A stretch of DNA of 64,000 nt, from assembly GCF_020614375.1 (NCBI RefSeq), contig NZ_CP085327.1:496001-560000 (forward strand), given 5' to 3'. The notes beneath the pieces are model-generated. The model worked only from the letters and a program-made list of their open reading frames with translations, made no database searches and had not been told where the DNA came from. The position numbers and the translations under genes are program-made. The DNA is from Haladaptatus salinisoli. Its GTDB lineage: Archaea > Halobacteriota > Halobacteria > Halobacteriales > Haladaptataceae. This document shows, piece by piece, positions 1 through 8,844 of the stretch; position 1 is the first letter of the stretch, and every line of letters starts with the position of its first letter.

Positions 1-1
1 G

Positions 2-760
2 ACGGAACTGCAGGAGGCGTACGACGAGTCTCGCGTCGAGAAGGCTCGAGAGGACAAAGAACGGGCCGAAGGATACCTCGAACGGGTCGAAGAGGAGTTG
101 TCGACCCTCCGGGAACGGCGGGACGACCTCATCGACCGAATCGGCGGCGTTCGCGGCGAAATCGAGGAGCTGGAAGAACTCCGCGACCGCCGCGACGGCA
201 TCGAATCGCGCGTCTCCGCGCTCGAATCGTTGTACGACGAAGCCGCCGACCTGCAGGCGATGTACGGCGACCTCCGGGCGGAACTCCGCCAGCGGAACGT
301 CGAGAGTTTGGAGCGGATGTTGAACGACGTGTTCGACCTCGTCTATCAGAACGACTCGTACTCCCGAATCGCGCTCGACGGCGAGTACCGACTGACCGTC
401 TACCAGAAGGACGGCGAACCGCTCGACCCCGAACAGCTATCCGGCGGCGAACGGGCGCTGTTCAACCTCAGCCTCCGTTGTGCCATCTATCGACTCCTCT
501 CCGAAGGTATCGAGGGGAGCGCACCGATGCCGCCGCTGATTCTGGACGAACCGACGGTGTTCCTCGACTCCGGCCACGTCTCGCAGTTGGTCGAGCTGGT
601 GCAGTCGATGCGCAAACTGGGCGTCGAACAGATCGTCGTCGTCAGCCACGACGAGGAGTTGGTCGGTGCCGCGGACGACCTCGTGCGGGTGGAAAAGGAC
701 GCGACGACGAACCGCTCCCACGTCGAACACCGGGACTCACTGGCCGAAGTCGCCGATTAA
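2..760 (+). CDS. rad50: Rad50 double-strand break repair ATPase, C-terminal part
   Basis: This is the 3' end of a gene that starts upstream of the window; the reading frame is open from base 2. The visible 252 residues hold the end of a charged coiled coil followed by the C-terminal ATPase lobe: ABC signature LSGGE, Walker B LILDEPT, a D-loop (FLDSGH) and the switch histidine in VSHDEE. Rad50 pairs with Mre11 in an ATP-gated complex that tethers and trims broken DNA ends. The order coiled coil, signature, Walker B is diagnostic for the SMC/Rad50 type. Rad50 is preferred over SMC because the coil runs straight into a short lobe ending soon after the H-loop. Its last 24 bases overlap the convergent gene on the other strand. 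Confidence 0.9.
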   Translation, partial: TELQEAYDESRVEKAREDKERAEGYLERVEEELSTLRERRDDLIDRIGGVRGEIEELEELRDRRDGIESRVSALESLYDEAADLQAMYGDLRAELRQRNVESLERMLNDVFDLVYQNDSYSRIALDGEYRLTVYQKDGEPLDPEQLSGGERALFNLSLRCAIYRLLSEGIEGSAPMPPLILDEPTVFLDSGHVSQLVELVQSMRKLGVEQIVVVSHDEELVGAADDLVRVEKDATTNRSHVEHRDSLAEVAD

Positions 761-1171
761 CGGTTCCAGTCCGTCGGTCGCGGTGTCGGTCAGACCGTAC
801 CCGCGTTCGCCGGCGACTCGGCGTTCTTCGACGAGTCCGGCGGCGCGGAACTCGGCGAGGTACCCGTGGATGTCGCTCTCGCAAAGGTCGTACGCGGAGA
901 GCAGTTCGCGGACGGAGAGCGGCCCTCGGTCGTGGAGTTCGACCAACAGTCCGAGCGCGCGCTCGTTCGGAACCGCGGTGAGGACGCGACGGGTGGCGGG
1001 ACCGACTCGCCGGGCGGCCGTTTCCAGCGGCGATTCGCCGTCGGCGAACCGGAGTCGGTCGTTTTTCAGATAGGTTTCGTCTCCGGTTCGCGGGTCGCGG
1101 ACGAGGCTCGATTCGTCCGATCGCTTGAGGAGAAGATACCGCCGTCCCGATTCGTCGCGCACGGTTCGCAT
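737..1171 (-). CDS. Winged-helix-like haloarchaeal protein
   Basis: The product is 144 residues with no signal peptide or membrane segment. The N-terminal half (about residues 1-50) resembles a small beta-rich domain ([16 protein letters not shown]). The second half reads as a winged helix: [47 protein letters not shown], ending with a wing that contains GYGLTD. It is probably a DNA-binding or accessory protein of a halophile-specific family beside rad50. The target is unknown and I do not recognise a named gene. It is convergent with rad50 and overlaps its last codons. Confidence 0.7.
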   Translation of the reverse strand: MRTVRDESGRRYLLLKRSDESSLVRDPRTGDETYLKNDRLRFADGESPLETAARRVGPATRRVLTAVPNERALGLLVELHDRGPLSVRELLSAYDLCESDIHGYLAEFRAAGLVEERRVAGERGYGLTDTATDGLEPLIGDFGQ

Positions 1172-1196
1172 GAGTCGAGATAGCGCGGCGACGCGG

Positions 1197-1532
1197 TTAG
1201 TCCTTCTGGACGGCGCGGTACCGCTGATAGCCGCGCGCGAACGCCACGAGACCGACGAGGACGAGTCCGCCGCCGAACGTCCACCGTCGCTCGAACCAGA
1301 TGAGCATGAGTCCGAGACTGAGCGCGAATAGGGCGACGTTGAAGAGCAGGACCTGCGCCCAGAACTCCTTCTGTAGCTCCGGGTCGGCGTCTACTTGACT
1401 GTAGTCGCGCACCGACGGTGCCTTGATTTTGAGGTTTTCGGACGGGTCGTTCACCTCCGGGACGAGGTCGGCTTCCGGGGCGTCACCCGGGTCTTCGGAC
1501 CCTTCGTCGTCGTGACCGAATCTATCGAACAC
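1197..1532 (-). CDS. Small two-TM haloarchaeal membrane protein
   Basis: The product is 111 residues. An acidic, disordered N-terminus (about 1-50, rich in D, E and P) is followed by two hydrophobic segments near residues 60-78 (VLLFNVALFALSLGLMLIWF) and 85-100, then a short basic tail (YQRYRAVQKD). This is the layout of a small integral membrane protein with a cytoplasmic acidic head. No enzymatic motif is visible and no function can be assigned. It is transcribed with or just before the gene at 737-1171, 25 bases away. Confidence 0.7.
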   Translation of the reverse strand: MFDRFGHDDEGSEDPGDAPEADLVPEVNDPSENLKIKAPSVRDYSQVDADPELQKEFWAQVLLFNVALFALSLGLMLIWFERRWTFGGGLVLVGLVAFARGYQRYRAVQKD

Positions 1533-1589
1533 CGTAATCGAAAAATCGTGCGGGAAGTGAAAAGCGTTCGGAGTCGATTCGGTGTCTCT

Positions 1590-1775
1590 TCAGACGTGTT
1601 TCTCTAGCGTGACCGTGCTGGATGCTTTGAGCCAGCCGAGGGGATTTTCGGCGTCGTAGAATACCACCCCGTCGTCCGTCTCGTAGGCCTCTATCGAACC
1701 CGTCGGCTCGTCCGGAGCCGGGAGCCCGGTTTCTGCGCGGTCCAGCTTACTGTCTTCGGTGGCACGGTCAGACAT
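1590..1775 (-). CDS. Short acidic haloarchaeal protein
   Basis: The product is 61 residues and acidic. The C-terminal half carries a compact conserved-looking stretch (YETDDGVVFYDAENPLGWL) followed by KASSTVTL, consistent with a small beta-rich fold. The ATG start is clear and codon use matches the genome. It lies between the membrane-protein gene and polB and is divergent from polB. Function unknown; this type of short protein is common in haloarchaea. Confidence 0.65.
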   Translation of the reverse strand: MSDRATEDSKLDRAETGLPAPDEPTGSIEAYETDDGVVFYDAENPLGWLKASSTVTLEKHV

Positions 1776-1883
1776 TGACTTGACCTCGGAGTATGCTATG
1801 CGCTAACACATTAAATCCCTTTCCATTCCGGCGACTCGCACAAACGGGAGGGTTTTTACCGGGAAGCACCAAAAACAATCGAC

Positions 1884-4565
1884 ATGACTCAATCGGGGCT
1901 CGGCGACTTCGCGGGCGGGGACGAGCGACCCGCGGCGGAAGCCCGCGCCGTCGCCGGAAACGACGACACGACGGTACGCGTCGTGGACGCCGACGCGGAG
2001 TGGCTTCCTGACTCGCAAGGTGACATCGAACTGGCAGTGACGCAGGTCGATTACACCGTCGAGGGAAGCGGCGAGGACGAAGAGCCGATTATCCACGTCT
2101 TCGGGCGGACGCCGGACGACGAACTCGAACACGTCCGCGTCGTCGGCTTTCGACCGTACTTCTACGCGCCGACCGAGACCTTGGACGACGAGAAACTGAG
2201 CGACTCGCGCATCACCGGTTTCGAAGAAGGGTACGAGAGCATTCGCGGCGAGCGGCTGACGAAAATCTTCGGGAGGACGCCCCGCGACGTGGGGAACATC
2301 CGCGACCAGTTCGAACACTACGAAGCGGACATCCTCTTTCCAAACAGGTTTCTCATCGACAAGGACGTAAAAAGCGGCGTTCGCGTGCCGGAGCGTCGCC
2401 GGGACGACGGCGAAATCGTCGTTCGAGAGGACGAAGTCGTCGCCGCCGACGTGCACGCGAACCTTCGGGTCCACACCTTCGACATCGAGGTGGACGACCG
2501 CTCGGGATTCCCCGAGGACGGCGAAGAGTCCATCATCTGTCTCACCAGTCACGACTCCTACCGCGACGAGTACGTCGCGTGGCTGTACGACGCCCCGGAC
2601 GGCGGCGTCGACGCGCCGGACGACCTCCCCGATTACGAACCGCTCCGCGACGACTCCGACATCGAGGTTCGGACCTTCGCGGAAGAGGAAGCGATGCTGG
2701 CGTCGTTCCTCGACTACATCGAGGAGACGGACCCGGACGTGCTCACCGGGTGGAACTTCGACGACTTCGACGCGCCGTACCTCCTGGACCGCCTCGAACG
2801 GTTGGCGGGGAGACACCACGACTACGACCTCGACTACGAGCGACTCTCGCGCGTGAACGAGGTGTGGCGGAGCGACTGGGGCGGCCCGACGATAAAGGGC
2901 CGCGTGGTCTTCGACCTGCTGTACGCCTACAAGCGCACGCAGTTCAGCGAGCTCGACTCCTACCGCCTCGACGCCGTCGGCGAAGTCGAACTCGGCGTCG
3001 GCAAGGAACGCTACGCCGGCGACATCGGCGACCTCTGGGAGCGGAATCCGCCGCGCCTGCTGGAGTACAACGTCAGGGACGTGGAGCTCTGCGTCGAACT
3101 CGACCGCAAGCAGGACATCATCGCCTTCTGGCAGGAGGTCGCGTCGTTCGTCGGCTGTAAACTCGAAGACGCGACGACGCCGGGCGACGCGGTGGACGTG
3201 TACGTCCTCCACGAGGCCCACGGCCAGTTCGCGCTTCCCTCGAAGGGGCAAGTCGAGAGCGAGGACTACGAGGGCGGCGCGGTGTTCGACCCGATAACGG
3301 GCGTCAAGGAGAACGTCACGGTGCTCGACCTGAAGTCTCTGTACCCGATGTCGATGTCGACCATCAACGCCTCGCCGGAGACGAAAGTCGACCCGGAGGA
3401 GTACGACGGGGACACCTACCGCGCGCCGAACGGAACCCACTTCCGGAAGGAACCGGACGGCGTCGTGCGCGCGATCATCAACGAGACGCTGGCCGAACGC
3501 GAGGAGAAGAAAGAGCTCCGGAACCAACACGACCCCGACAGCCACGAGTACGAGGTCTTCGACCGCCAGCAGGCCGCGGTGAAGGTGATAATGAACAGTC
3601 TGTACGGCGTGCTCGGCTGGGACAGGTTCCGCCTCTACGACAAGGAGATGGGCGCGGCCATCACCGCGACCGGGCGGGAGGTCATCGAGTTCACCGAAAC
3701 CGCGGCGAACGAACTCGACTACCGGGTGGCGTACGGCGACACGGACTCGATCATGTTGGAACTCGGCGGAGACGTCGAAAAATCGGAGGCCATCGAGCAG
3801 TCGTTCGAAATCGAGGAGCACATCAACGCCCGCTACGACGAGTTCGCGCGCGAGGAGTTGAACGCCGAGGACCACCGCTTCCAGATCGAGTTCGAGAAGC
3901 TCTACCGCCGCTTCTTCCAGGCGGGCAAGAAGAAGCGGTACGCCGGGTACATCGTCTGGAAGGAGGGCAAGGACGTAGACGACATCGACATCACGGGATT
4001 CGAGTACAAACGGTCGGACATCGCGCCCATCACGAAGGAGGTCCAGCGGGAGGTCATCGAGATGATCGTGACGGGCGAGGAGTTGGACGACGTGAAGACG
4101 TACGTCCACGACGTCATCGAGGACTTCCGGGAGGGGAACGTCGATCTGGACGAGGTCGCCATCCCCGGCGGTATCGGGAAGCGACTCGACGACTACGACA
4201 CCGACACGGCCCACGTGCGCGGGGCGAAGTACGCCAACGTCCTCCTGGGAACGAACTTCCAGCGCGGGAGCAAGCCCAAGCGACTCTACTTGAAGAAGGT
4301 TCACCCGACGTTCTTCGAGCGGATGGAGGGAGAGAAGGACTTCGACGCGCGGACCGACGCGCTGTACGGCGAGTTCAAACGCGAACAGGACGTCATCTGC
4401 TTCGAGTACGCAGACCAGATCCCCGACGAGTTCGAGGTAGACTGGGACAAGATGCTCGACAAGACGCTGAAAGGACCCATCGCGCGCGTGCTCGAAGCGC
4501 TCGACATCTCGTGGGAGGAAGTGAAATCCGGCCAACAACAGACGGGGCTCGGGAGCTTCGTGTGA
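1884..4565 (+). CDS. polB: Family-B DNA polymerase (replicative type)
   Basis: The 893-residue protein has both halves of a family-B polymerase. The 3'-5' exonuclease motifs are FDIEVDDR (Exo I, about residue 199), WNFDDFDAPYLL (Exo II) and YNVRDVELC (Exo III). The polymerase motifs are DLKSLYPMSM (A), KVIMNSLYGVLGW (B) and YGDTDS (C, about 617-622, with the catalytic aspartates). The C-terminus ends QQTGLGSFV, a PCNA-binding (PIP) motif, and the N-terminus starts with a similar QSGLGDF. No intein interrupts motifs A-C, although haloarchaeal polB genes often carry them. It is expected to act with the PCNA clamp in chromosome replication or repair. The ATG at 1884 follows a T-rich promoter (about 1851-1858) and is the natural start. 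Confidence 0.97.
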   Translation: MTQSGLGDFAGGDERPAAEARAVAGNDDTTVRVVDADAEWLPDSQGDIELAVTQVDYTVEGSGEDEEPIIHVFGRTPDDELEHVRVVGFRPYFYAPTETLDDEKLSDSRITGFEEGYESIRGERLTKIFGRTPRDVGNIRDQFEHYEADILFPNRFLIDKDVKSGVRVPERRRDDGEIVVREDEVVAADVHANLRVHTFDIEVDDRSGFPEDGEESIICLTSHDSYRDEYVAWLYDAPDGGVDAPDDLPDYEPLRDDSDIEVRTFAEEEAMLASFLDYIEETDPDVLTGWNFDDFDAPYLLDRLERLAGRHHDYDLDYERLSRVNEVWRSDWGGPTIKGRVVFDLLYAYKRTQFSELDSYRLDAVGEVELGVGKERYAGDIGDLWERNPPRLLEYNVRDVELCVELDRKQDIIAFWQEVASFVGCKLEDATTPGDAVDVYVLHEAHGQFALPSKGQVESEDYEGGAVFDPITGVKENVTVLDLKSLYPMSMSTINASPETKVDPEEYDGDTYRAPNGTHFRKEPDGVVRAIINETLAEREEKKELRNQHDPDSHEYEVFDRQQAAVKVIMNSLYGVLGWDRFRLYDKEMGAAITATGREVIEFTETAANELDYRVAYGDTDSIMLELGGDVEKSEAIEQSFEIEEHINARYDEFAREELNAEDHRFQIEFEKLYRRFFQAGKKKRYAGYIVWKEGKDVDDIDITGFEYKRSDIAPITKEVQREVIEMIVTGEELDDVKTYVHDVIEDFREGNVDLDEVAIPGGIGKRLDDYDTDTAHVRGAKYANVLLGTNFQRGSKPKRLYLKKVHPTFFERMEGEKDFDARTDALYGEFKREQDVICFEYADQIPDEFEVDWDKMLDKTLKGPIARVLEALDISWEEVKSGQQQTGLGSFV

Positions 4566-4702
4566 GCGCCGACGAAACTATCGAAACCCCGTAAGGAACC
4601 ACCATTGTTTTCCGGTCTGCGAAAAGAATCTTTACTTTCCGGAAATCGATTGCATACGAATGCGAAACCGTTATGGGACGACCGACCCTTGCTCCAAACG
4701 AC

Positions 4703-4716
4703 TTAGGTGAACCTAA
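4703..4716. promoter_or_regulatory. Perfect palindrome before sufC, likely DtxR-type operator
   Basis: TTAGGT-GA-ACCTAA has two perfect 6-bp arms and a 2-bp spacer, and ends two bases before the sufC ATG at 4719. The form matches the TTAGG...CCTAA core recognised by DtxR/IdeR/SirR iron-dependent repressors. A DtxR-family gene (8841-9269) closes this same gene cluster. A TATA-like stretch near 4670-4676 would put the transcript start close to the palindrome, so a bound repressor could block initiation. The regulatory role is inferred. Confidence 0.6.
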
Positions 4717-4718
4717 CT

Positions 4719-5621
4719 ATGGCAACGCTCGAACTAAGAAATGTCCACGCGGAGGTCGTGGAAGAAAGTGAGGAAATCCTCAAAGGCGTCGATCTCGAGG
4801 TTAGCTCCGGCGAGATTCACGCGCTGATGGGGCCGAACGGAAGTGGGAAATCGACGACGGCGAAGATAATCGCCGGACACCCCGCGTACGAAGTGACCGA
4901 CGGCGAAGTGCTCGTCCACCTCGAAGAGGGCGAGTTCGGCGACGTCGAGATACCGGAGGACAAGCGCACGTGGAACCTCCTCGAACTGGAGCCGAACGAG
5001 CGCGCGGCGCTCGGCGTCTTCCTCGGCTTCCAGTACCCCGCCGAAATCGAGGGCGTCACGATGTCGAACTTCCTCCGCACAGCGGTCAACGCTAAGTTCG
5101 AGGAGCGCGAAGAGCTCTTCGAAGAGGGCGACGACGAGGAAGAGGAGGAAGAAGCGGGCTACGACACCAGCCCGATGGAAGGTCCCGCCGACGAGGGCGA
5201 GATCAGCGTCGCGGAGTTCCAACAGCTCCTGAAAGAGAAGATGGAACTGCTCGACATGGACGAGAAGTTCGCCCAGCGCTACCTCAACGCCGGCTTCTCC
5301 GGCGGCGAGAAGAAGCAGAACGAAGTCTTGCAGGCCGCCCTCCTCGAACCGTCCGTCGCAGTGCTCGACGAGATCGACTCGGGGCTGGACATCGACCGAC
5401 TGCAAGACGTATCGAACGGGATCAACGCCCTGCGCGACGAGCAGGGGACCGGAATCCTGCAGATTACCCACTACCAGCGTATCCTCGACTACGTCGAACC
5501 CGACACGGTTCACATCATGCTCGACGGGGAAGTCGTCATGGAAGGCGGTCCGGAACTCGCCAAAGAACTCGAAGACAAGGGATACGACTGGGTTCGCGAC
5601 GAAGTCTACCAAACCGCATAA
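4719..5621 (+). CDS. sufC: SufC, Fe-S cluster assembly ATPase
   Basis: This is an ABC-type ATPase without membrane segments. Walker A is GPNGSGKST (38-46), the signature FSGGEKK (193-199) and Walker B VAVLDEID (213-220), with an H-loop histidine in QITHYQ. SufC powers the SufBC2D scaffold that builds iron-sulfur clusters in the cytoplasm. The start is placed at ATG 4719; an in-frame GTG 12 bases upstream falls inside the operator palindrome and is less likely. Residues about 127-165 form a very acidic insert (runs of E and D) before the signature, larger than in bacterial SufC. It heads the operon sufC-sufB-sufD. Confidence 0.96.
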   Translation: MATLELRNVHAEVVEESEEILKGVDLEVSSGEIHALMGPNGSGKSTTAKIIAGHPAYEVTDGEVLVHLEEGEFGDVEIPEDKRTWNLLELEPNERAALGVFLGFQYPAEIEGVTMSNFLRTAVNAKFEEREELFEEGDDEEEEEEAGYDTSPMEGPADEGEISVAEFQQLLKEKMELLDMDEKFAQRYLNAGFSGGEKKQNEVLQAALLEPSVAVLDEIDSGLDIDRLQDVSNGINALRDEQGTGILQITHYQRILDYVEPDTVHIMLDGEVVMEGGPELAKELEDKGYDWVRDEVYQTA

Positions 5622-5630
5622 GGTGAAATT

Positions 5631-7061
5631 ATGAGCTCAGAACAGGATCACTTGAAAGAGACAGACACGGAAGAACGGTTCGAGTTCAAGAAGGAACAAC
5701 GGGCCGCCGTCAAGTCCGACAAGGGGCTGACCGAAGAGGTCGTCCGCCTCATCAGCGAGGACAAGGACGAACCCGAGTGGATGCTTCAGCGCCGCCTGCG
5801 CGCGCTGGAACACTACCAGAACATGCCCCTGCCGACGGACTGGCCCGGCCAGCCCGACCTCACAGAACTCGACGTCGAGGAGATCGTCCCGTACATCCGC
5901 CCCGACGTGGACACCCGCGGCGGCGCGGATAGCTGGGACGACCTGCCGGAGGACATCAAGGACACCTTCGACAAACTCGGCATCCCGGAGGCGGAGCGCA
6001 ACGCGCTCTCCGGCGTCGGCGCCCAGTACGAGTCCGAGGTCGTCTACCAGAACATGCAGGAGCAGTGGGAGGAGAAGGGCGTCGTCTTCATGAACATGGA
6101 CCAAGCGGTCCAGGAACACGAAGACCTCGTCAAGGAGTACTTCATGACGAAGTGCGTGCCGCCGAGCGACAACAAGTTCGCGGCGCTCCACGGGGCCGTC
6201 TGGTCCGGCGGGTCGTTCGTCTACGTCCCGGAGGACGTGACGGTTCAGATGCCCGTGCAGGCGTACTTCCGCATGAACTCCGAAGGGATGGGGCAGTTCG
6301 AGCACACGCTCATCATCGCCGAGGAAGGGAGCGAAGTCCACTACATCGAGGGCTGTTCCGCGCCCAAGTACTCCGCGTTCAACCTCCACTCCGGCGGCGT
6401 CGAGGTGTTCGTCGGCGAGGACGCCCACGTCCAGTACTCGACCGTGCAGAACTGGTCGAAGAACACCTACAACCTGAACACCAAGCGCGCCATCGTCGAA
6501 GCGGGCGGCCGCATGGAGTGGGTCTCGGGCAGCATGGGGTCGAAGTCCACCATGCTCTACCCGTGTTCCATCCTGAAGGGTCCCGGCGCGAGCGCCAACC
6601 ACATCTCCATCGCATTCGCCGGCAAGGGCCAGAACATCGACACAGGCGCGAAGGTGTACCACAACGCGCCCCGCACCAACTCGACCATCGAGTCGAAGTC
6701 CATAAGCAAGGACGGCGGCCGCACGAACTACCGCGGTCTCGTCCAGATCAGCGACGGTGCGGTCGACTCGTCCACCTCGGTCGAGTGCGACGCGCTGATG
6801 TTCGACAACGAGTCCACGTCGGACACCATGCCGTACATGGAGATCAACGAAGACCGCGTGGACGTCGCTCACGAGGCGACCGTCGGCAAGATCGGCGACG
6901 AGGACGTGTTCTACCTCCAGAGCCGCGGACTGGACGACGACGACGCGAAGCAGATGATCGTGAGCGGGTTCATCGAGCCCATCACGGAGGAGCTACCCAT
7001 CGAGTACGCGGTCGAACTGAACCGCCTCATCGAACTCGAGATGGAGGGAAGCCTCGGATGA
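5631..7061 (+). CDS. sufB: SufB, Fe-S cluster scaffold protein
   Basis: The 476-residue protein is of normal SufB length. The N-terminal part carries the usual helical region with PEWMLQRRLRALEHY. The long beta-helix core includes the SufB landmarks KCVPPSDNKFAALHGAVWSG, GCSAPKYS, a cysteine in VECDALM and the acidic/histidine pair in VAHEATVGKI. SufB is the scaffold on which the nascent cluster forms with SufD and SufC. It starts 10 bases after sufC and overlaps sufD by the ATGA at 7058-7061, implying translational coupling. Confidence 0.96.
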   Translation: MSSEQDHLKETDTEERFEFKKEQRAAVKSDKGLTEEVVRLISEDKDEPEWMLQRRLRALEHYQNMPLPTDWPGQPDLTELDVEEIVPYIRPDVDTRGGADSWDDLPEDIKDTFDKLGIPEAERNALSGVGAQYESEVVYQNMQEQWEEKGVVFMNMDQAVQEHEDLVKEYFMTKCVPPSDNKFAALHGAVWSGGSFVYVPEDVTVQMPVQAYFRMNSEGMGQFEHTLIIAEEGSEVHYIEGCSAPKYSAFNLHSGGVEVFVGEDAHVQYSTVQNWSKNTYNLNTKRAIVEAGGRMEWVSGSMGSKSTMLYPCSILKGPGASANHISIAFAGKGQNIDTGAKVYHNAPRTNSTIESKSISKDGGRTNYRGLVQISDGAVDSSTSVECDALMFDNESTSDTMPYMEINEDRVDVAHEATVGKIGDEDVFYLQSRGLDDDDAKQMIVSGFIEPITEELPIEYAVELNRLIELEMEGSLG

Positions 7062-8266
7062 GCACGCAGGTGCACAGCACCCTCTCGGAGGAGACCGTCC
7101 GCGAGATTTCGAGCGACCTCGGCGAACCCGAGTGGCTGCTCGAAACGCGCCTCGAGGCGCTGTCGGCGCTCGACGACCTGGACATGCCGCAGGTCATCCG
7201 AACGCCGGGCCGCGACTGGACGAACCTCGACGCGCTGGACTACGACAGCTTCGTCGACCCGCTCGGGGCCGAGGAGGAAAAAGATCGCGTCGAACCCGAG
7301 GGCGTTCACGTCCTCCCGCTGTCCGAGGCGTTCGACGAGCACGGAGACGTCGTGAAAGAGCACTTCGGCTCCGTCATCGACCCGCAGGAGAACTACCTGA
7401 CGGCGCTCTCGACGGCGCTCTTCACGAGCGGCACGCTCATCTACGTCCCGAAGGGCGTCGACGCCGAGGACGTGACCATTCGGACGACGATGCAGAGCCA
7501 GTCGCTGTTCAACTACACGCTCGTCGTCACCGAGGATTCGAGCTCGGTGACGATTCTCGAGCGACAGGACTGCGAACCGCTGTCGGGGGAGCGCTACTAC
7601 AGCGGACTGGTCGAAATCGCCACCGGCGAGAACAGCCACGTCCAGTACGGCTCCCTACAGGAGTTGGACGAGGAGACGTACAACTACACGCTGAAGCGCG
7701 GCAGCGCCGCCGACTACGCGACGGTCAACTGGATCGAGGGCAACCTCGGTTCCCGGCTCACGAAGTCCTCCGTCGAGACGACGCTCGACGGCGAAGGCTC
7801 GGAGACGAAGACCGTCGGCGCGTTCTTCGGTCACGACGACCAGCACTTCGACGTGGCGGCTCGGGTCTGGCACAAGACGGCGCACACGACGGCCGACCTC
7901 GTGACCCGCGGCGTGCTGGACGACGAGGCGCGCTCCGTCTACGAGGGCGTACAGGACGTCGGCACCGACGCGTGGGACACCAGTTCCTACCAGCGCGAGA
8001 ACACGCTGATGCTCTCGGACGGGAGCGAGGCCGACGCGTCGCCGAAGCTCATCATCAACAACCACGACACCGAGGCGAGCCACTCCGCGACGGTCGGACA
8101 GATCGACAAGGAAGACCTGTTCTACATGACCTCGCGCGGCGTGCAGGAGCAACTGGCGAAGGACATGCTCGTGGAAGGGTTCTTCGTGCCCGTCCTGGAC
8201 GAGGTCGAAGTCGAAGAACTCCGGAACGACCTCGAATCGAAGATCACCGAACGGCTGCAGAACTGA
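7058..8266 (+). CDS. sufD: SufD, Fe-S cluster assembly protein
   Basis: The 402-residue protein is a shorter paralogue of SufB, with the same EPEWLLETRLEAL helical start and the conserved C-terminal block HSATVGQIDKEDLFYMTSRG. It partners SufB in the SufBC2D complex. The ATG at 7058 overlaps the sufB stop (ATGA); the reading frame is open further upstream, but that part lies inside sufB and is not used. No odd features. Confidence 0.95.
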   Translation: MSTQVHSTLSEETVREISSDLGEPEWLLETRLEALSALDDLDMPQVIRTPGRDWTNLDALDYDSFVDPLGAEEEKDRVEPEGVHVLPLSEAFDEHGDVVKEHFGSVIDPQENYLTALSTALFTSGTLIYVPKGVDAEDVTIRTTMQSQSLFNYTLVVTEDSSSVTILERQDCEPLSGERYYSGLVEIATGENSHVQYGSLQELDEETYNYTLKRGSAADYATVNWIEGNLGSRLTKSSVETTLDGEGSETKTVGAFFGHDDQHFDVAARVWHKTAHTTADLVTRGVLDDEARSVYEGVQDVGTDAWDTSSYQRENTLMLSDGSEADASPKLIINNHDTEASHSATVGQIDKEDLFYMTSRGVQEQLAKDMLVEGFFVPVLDEVEVEELRNDLESKITERLQN

Positions 8267-8343
8267 ACGAGCCCTTCTTTCGTCTTCCGTCGCGCGCGAG
8301 CGCATCAGGGACTGTTAAGTTTCCCCGCCGCTACCCCTCACGC

Positions 8344-8844
8344 ATGAGTGTGGGTCAGCGCGTCTCGTCCGATCGTCAACTGGCGCGCCTGCTTCAGATC
8401 GGTGTCGTGCTGGAAGAGGTCGTCGAGGCGCGGGCCGCGCGCCACTTCGAGACGCTCCCCTCCGAGGAACGAAACGAGCTTCACGAGGACGTTCGCGAGA
8501 TGCTCACGGAAGCGCGCGAAGAGTCGGCCGAACACCGAGAGCGCCTCGAATCGCTCATCGACGAACTCGACGCGAAGACGATCCCGTTCGAGGAGATCGA
8601 GATGTTGGTCGGCGAGCAGTACGCCCAGACCGCCCCCGACGATTTCGACGGCGTGCTCTACGACCAACTCCACGGCGAGGAGACGGCGTACAAGTTCTAC
8701 GACGACCTCATCGTCGCCATCGAGTCGAGCGACGCGACGTTCGCGCTCGACCGCGAGCGACTGCTCGAAACGCTCACCGCGATTCGAGCGGAGGAGGCGG
8801 AAGGCGTCGAAGAAGTGGCGGAACTGATGGAGGCCGCAGAATGA
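8344..8844 (+). CDS. Ferritin-like/rubrerythrin-type protein
   Basis: The 166-residue all-helical acidic protein has a pattern of carboxylates and histidine typical of ferritin-like di-iron carriers: LEEVVEARAARHFE in helix 1, EESAEHRERLE (E-x3-H type) in helix 2, EEIEMLVGEQY, then EETAYKFYDDL and EEAEGVEEV. It probably binds iron for storage, detoxification or supply to the SUF system. The location between sufD (78 bases upstream) and a DtxR regulator (4-base overlap) supports an iron role. No rubredoxin domain is present. The exact activity is not determined. Confidence 0.75.
   Translation: MSVGQRVSSDRQLARLLQIGVVLEEVVEARAARHFETLPSEERNELHEDVREMLTEAREESAEHRERLESLIDELDAKTIPFEEIEMLVGEQYAQTAPDDFDGVLYDQLHGEETAYKFYDDLIVAIESSDATFALDRERLLETLTAIRAEEAEGVEEVAELMEAAE

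Noticed and set aside
1803..4538. A 911-codon open frame antisense to polB
   Set aside because: It is a mirror frame created by strong third-position G+C of polB; the product has no motif and is a repetitive Leu/Val/Arg sequence.
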